Position numbers and translations under genes: made by a program
Source: Bacteroidota bacterium
GTDB lineage: Bacteria > Bacteroidota > Bacteroidia > Flavobacteriales > Weeksellaceae
DNA length: 64,000 nt
Reading direction: 5' to 3'
Assembly (NCBI GenBank): GCA_018902795.1
Contig: JAHIQD010000002.1
Location: forward strand, 1 to 64,000
Notes under the pieces: model-generated
The model's input: only the letters and a program-made list of their open reading frames with translations
Told to the model about the DNA's origin: nothing
The model's database searches: none
In this document: positions 62,592 to 64,000 of the stretch, in pieces
How positions within the stretch are numbered: position 1 is the stretch's first letter
How the letters are laid out: each line of letters begins with the position of its first letter

Positions 62592-63367
62592 TGTAAAGAT
62601 TTTTTTTCGAGTTTGCTTCTTCTTATAATGCTGTACAGTTTGATGTATTTCATGAAATTATAAAAAGCCATCGTCCTGGCGATGTAGAATCCTGCGAACC
62701 CGTCAAGAAACCCAAACTTTATAAAGTACGTTTTGAAAAACTGAAATGCTGGGTTTACAACCACTTTCAGTTGGTTTACTTCTTTGCCTCTTTCGAACAT
62801 TTTCTCAGCCATCATGTCTGAATAATTATTCATTTTGGTAAGATAATGATGAATATTTTTGTAAGTATAATGATTGATGTGCCCATTTAAACGGCCTTTT
62901 TTGCTGTCGGTCATCAAATATTCATGAACTTTATCTGACGAATATTTTGCTTTGTTATTTTTAAAAAATCTTTCCCTATACACTTTTCCCCAGCCGCCAT
63001 GCTTTATAAGCCGCGTCCCAAGATAATTTTTCAGTTTAATATCAAAAACTTCAAATCCGGAATTTCCGGCATCTACAATTTTTTTGATGGAATTTTTTAA
63101 CTCCTCATCCGGAATTTCATCTGCATCCAAAAAGAGGACCCATTCCTGAGTGCATAAATCTAAAGCATAGTTTTTCTGTTCCCCATACCCGTTGAAATCT
63201 TTTTCATAAAATTTCACCTTAGGATATTCCGAACATCGTTCTTTGGTTTTATCTTTAGAATAACTGTCAACAACAATAATCTCATCAGCGATGTCATTCA
63301 CCGCATCCAAAAATCTTTTAATATTGTCTTCCTCGTTATAAGTAATAACGGCAGCAGAAATTCCCAT
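62588..63367 (-). CDS. WaaE/KdtX-like glycosyltransferase, second copy
   Basis: This 259-aa enzyme has AAVITYNEEDNIKRFLDAV, IIVVDSYSKDKT and LFLDADEIPDEEL, with the family's C-terminal helices (ARTMAFYNFMKYIKLY). Its ATG overlaps the ornithine aminotransferase stop by one base (TAATG). It is followed by the polysaccharide deacetylase gene with 4-nt overlap. Confidence 0.85.
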   Translation of the reverse strand: MGISAAVITYNEEDNIKRFLDAVNDIADEIIVVDSYSKDKTKERCSEYPKVKFYEKDFNGYGEQKNYALDLCTQEWVLFLDADEIPDEELKNSIKKIVDAGNSGFEVFDIKLKNYLGTRLIKHGGWGKVYRERFFKNNKAKYSSDKVHEYLMTDSKKGRLNGHINHYTYKNIHHYLTKMNNYSDMMAEKMFERGKEVNQLKVVVNPAFQFFKTYFIKFGFLDGFAGFYIARTMAFYNFMKYIKLYSIIRRSKLEKKSLQ

Positions 63368-64000
63368 TATTTTTTAAATTCCGAAACCGTTTTCTCGATA
63401 ATCGCCACACAGTCCAAAATCTGCTCTTCTGTGATGACCAAAGGCGGTGCAAGACGGATGATATTGCCGTGTGTCGGTTTTGCCAGCAAGCCGTTCTCCT
63501 TTAACTGCAGACAGATATTCCAGGCGGTAGAGCTTTCGGGAGTATCATTAATTAAAATTGCATTGAGCAGCCCTTTTCCTCTAACGCTGTTAATCAGATC
63601 AGATTTAGCAATGACTTTCTGAATTTCATTTCTGAAAAGCTGTCCCAATTTTTCTGCTCTTTCTGAAAGTTTTTCATCTTCCACAACATCTAAAGCTGCC
63701 ATAGCAACCGCACAGGCTAATGGATTTCCTCCAAAAGTTGAACCATGTTGGCCGGGATGAATCACGTTCATAATTTCGTTGTCCGCCAACACAGCAGAAA
63801 CAGGATACATTCCGCCGGAAAGGGCTTTTCCTAAGATCAGAATATCGGGCTGAACATTTTCATGATGACAGGCGATCAGCTTTCCGGTTCTTGCGATTCC
63901 GGTTTGTACTTCGTCTGCAATGAAAAGAACATTGTATTTTTTACAAAGTTCGGAAGCGCTTTTCAAATACCCTTCATCCGGAACGTAAACGCCGGCTTCC
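63367..64000 (-). CDS. rocD: Ornithine aminotransferase, partial at the window edge
   Basis: The gene runs off the right end of the window, so about half is missing. The visible C-terminal part has EAGVYVPDEGYLKSA, FIADEVQTGIARTG, the PLP lysine in ILGKALSGGMYPVSA, GSTFGGNPLACAVA and VRGKGLLNAI, all typical of ornithine-oxo-acid transaminase (class III). It makes glutamate semialdehyde from ornithine. Coupling by TAATG to a transferase gene is odd for amino acid metabolism and may be only a shared transcript. Confidence 0.9.
   Translation of the reverse strand, partial: EAGVYVPDEGYLKSASELCKKYNVLFIADEVQTGIARTGKLIACHHENVQPDILILGKALSGGMYPVSAVLADNEIMNVIHPGQHGSTFGGNPLACAVAMAALDVVEDEKLSERAEKLGQLFRNEIQKVIAKSDLINSVRGKGLLNAILINDTPESSTAWNICLQLKENGLLAKPTHGNIIRLAPPLVITEEQILDCVAIIEKTVSEFKK

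Overview
This window is most likely chromosomal DNA of a flavobacterium of the Weeksellaceae (Chryseobacterium/Kaistella/Epilithonimonas type). The reasons are the TAnnTTTG-type -7 promoter boxes typical of Bacteroidetes, two proteins with type IX secretion sorting tails, a clade II nos cluster, a FucP-type transporter, a DUF3810 protein, a GC-rich hairpin element in AT-rich intergenic DNA, and low overall GC. The genus assignment is inference.

Region 1 (1-6930): a complete type V-A CRISPR-Cas locus on the minus strand, in the order cas12a - cas4 - cas1 - cas2 - leader - array. Cas12a (1279 aa) keeps its RuvC and Nuc catalytic residues and its crRNA-processing residues. The array has five intact 36-bp repeats and a decayed sixth repeat at its leader-distal end, with 26-28 nt spacers. 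Upstream of cas12a lie an 8-bp-arm palindrome, a structured plus-strand segment ending in a terminator-like hairpin (a candidate small RNA with some likeness to the CRISPR repeat), and an XRE-type regulator gene.

Region 2 (6930-18400): housekeeping and light-sensing genes. These are mdh, cysE-cysK, an Fpg/Nei-type glycosylase with an incomplete zinc finger, an operon-like run of bacteriophytochrome - heme oxygenase - catalase-like protein, an NdpA-like protein and dnaK. An unexplained 590-bp non-coding stretch with helically phased direct repeats and a 15-bp-arm inverted repeat lies between the XRE gene and mdh.

Region 3 (18400-28100): nitrous oxide respiration. Two lipoprotein cytochromes c are divergently transcribed. 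The rightward one is followed by nosZ (clade II), a NosB-like membrane protein, nosL, nosD, nosF and nosY, then a fasciclin lipoprotein. Facing them is a Crp/Fnr-family regulator coupled to a 12-TM, histidine-containing membrane protein. Three copies of the palindrome ATGA-N6-TCAT lie in the promoters of this region. Each sits at about 30 bp from a -7 box, as expected for a class II activator, and one copy is centred between the two divergent promoters. This points to a small self-regulated N2O-respiration regulon.

Region 4 (28078-54900): ppk, a cobalamin riboswitch with btuB, cca, a GtrA-like protein, plsC, a FucP-type MFS transporter, a DUF3810 protein, tRNA-Met, a TlpA-like protein, T9SS cargo proteins, clpX, a HIT protein, greA, dtd, lipoproteins, rpmH (52 aa), ftsE, accA, gltX and a cupin.

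Region 5 (54900-64000): a surface-polysaccharide cluster of GT2, CgeB-like, GT-A and WaaE-like glycosyltransferases and a polysaccharide deacetylase. It ends in the 3' part of an ornithine aminotransferase gene cut by the window edge.
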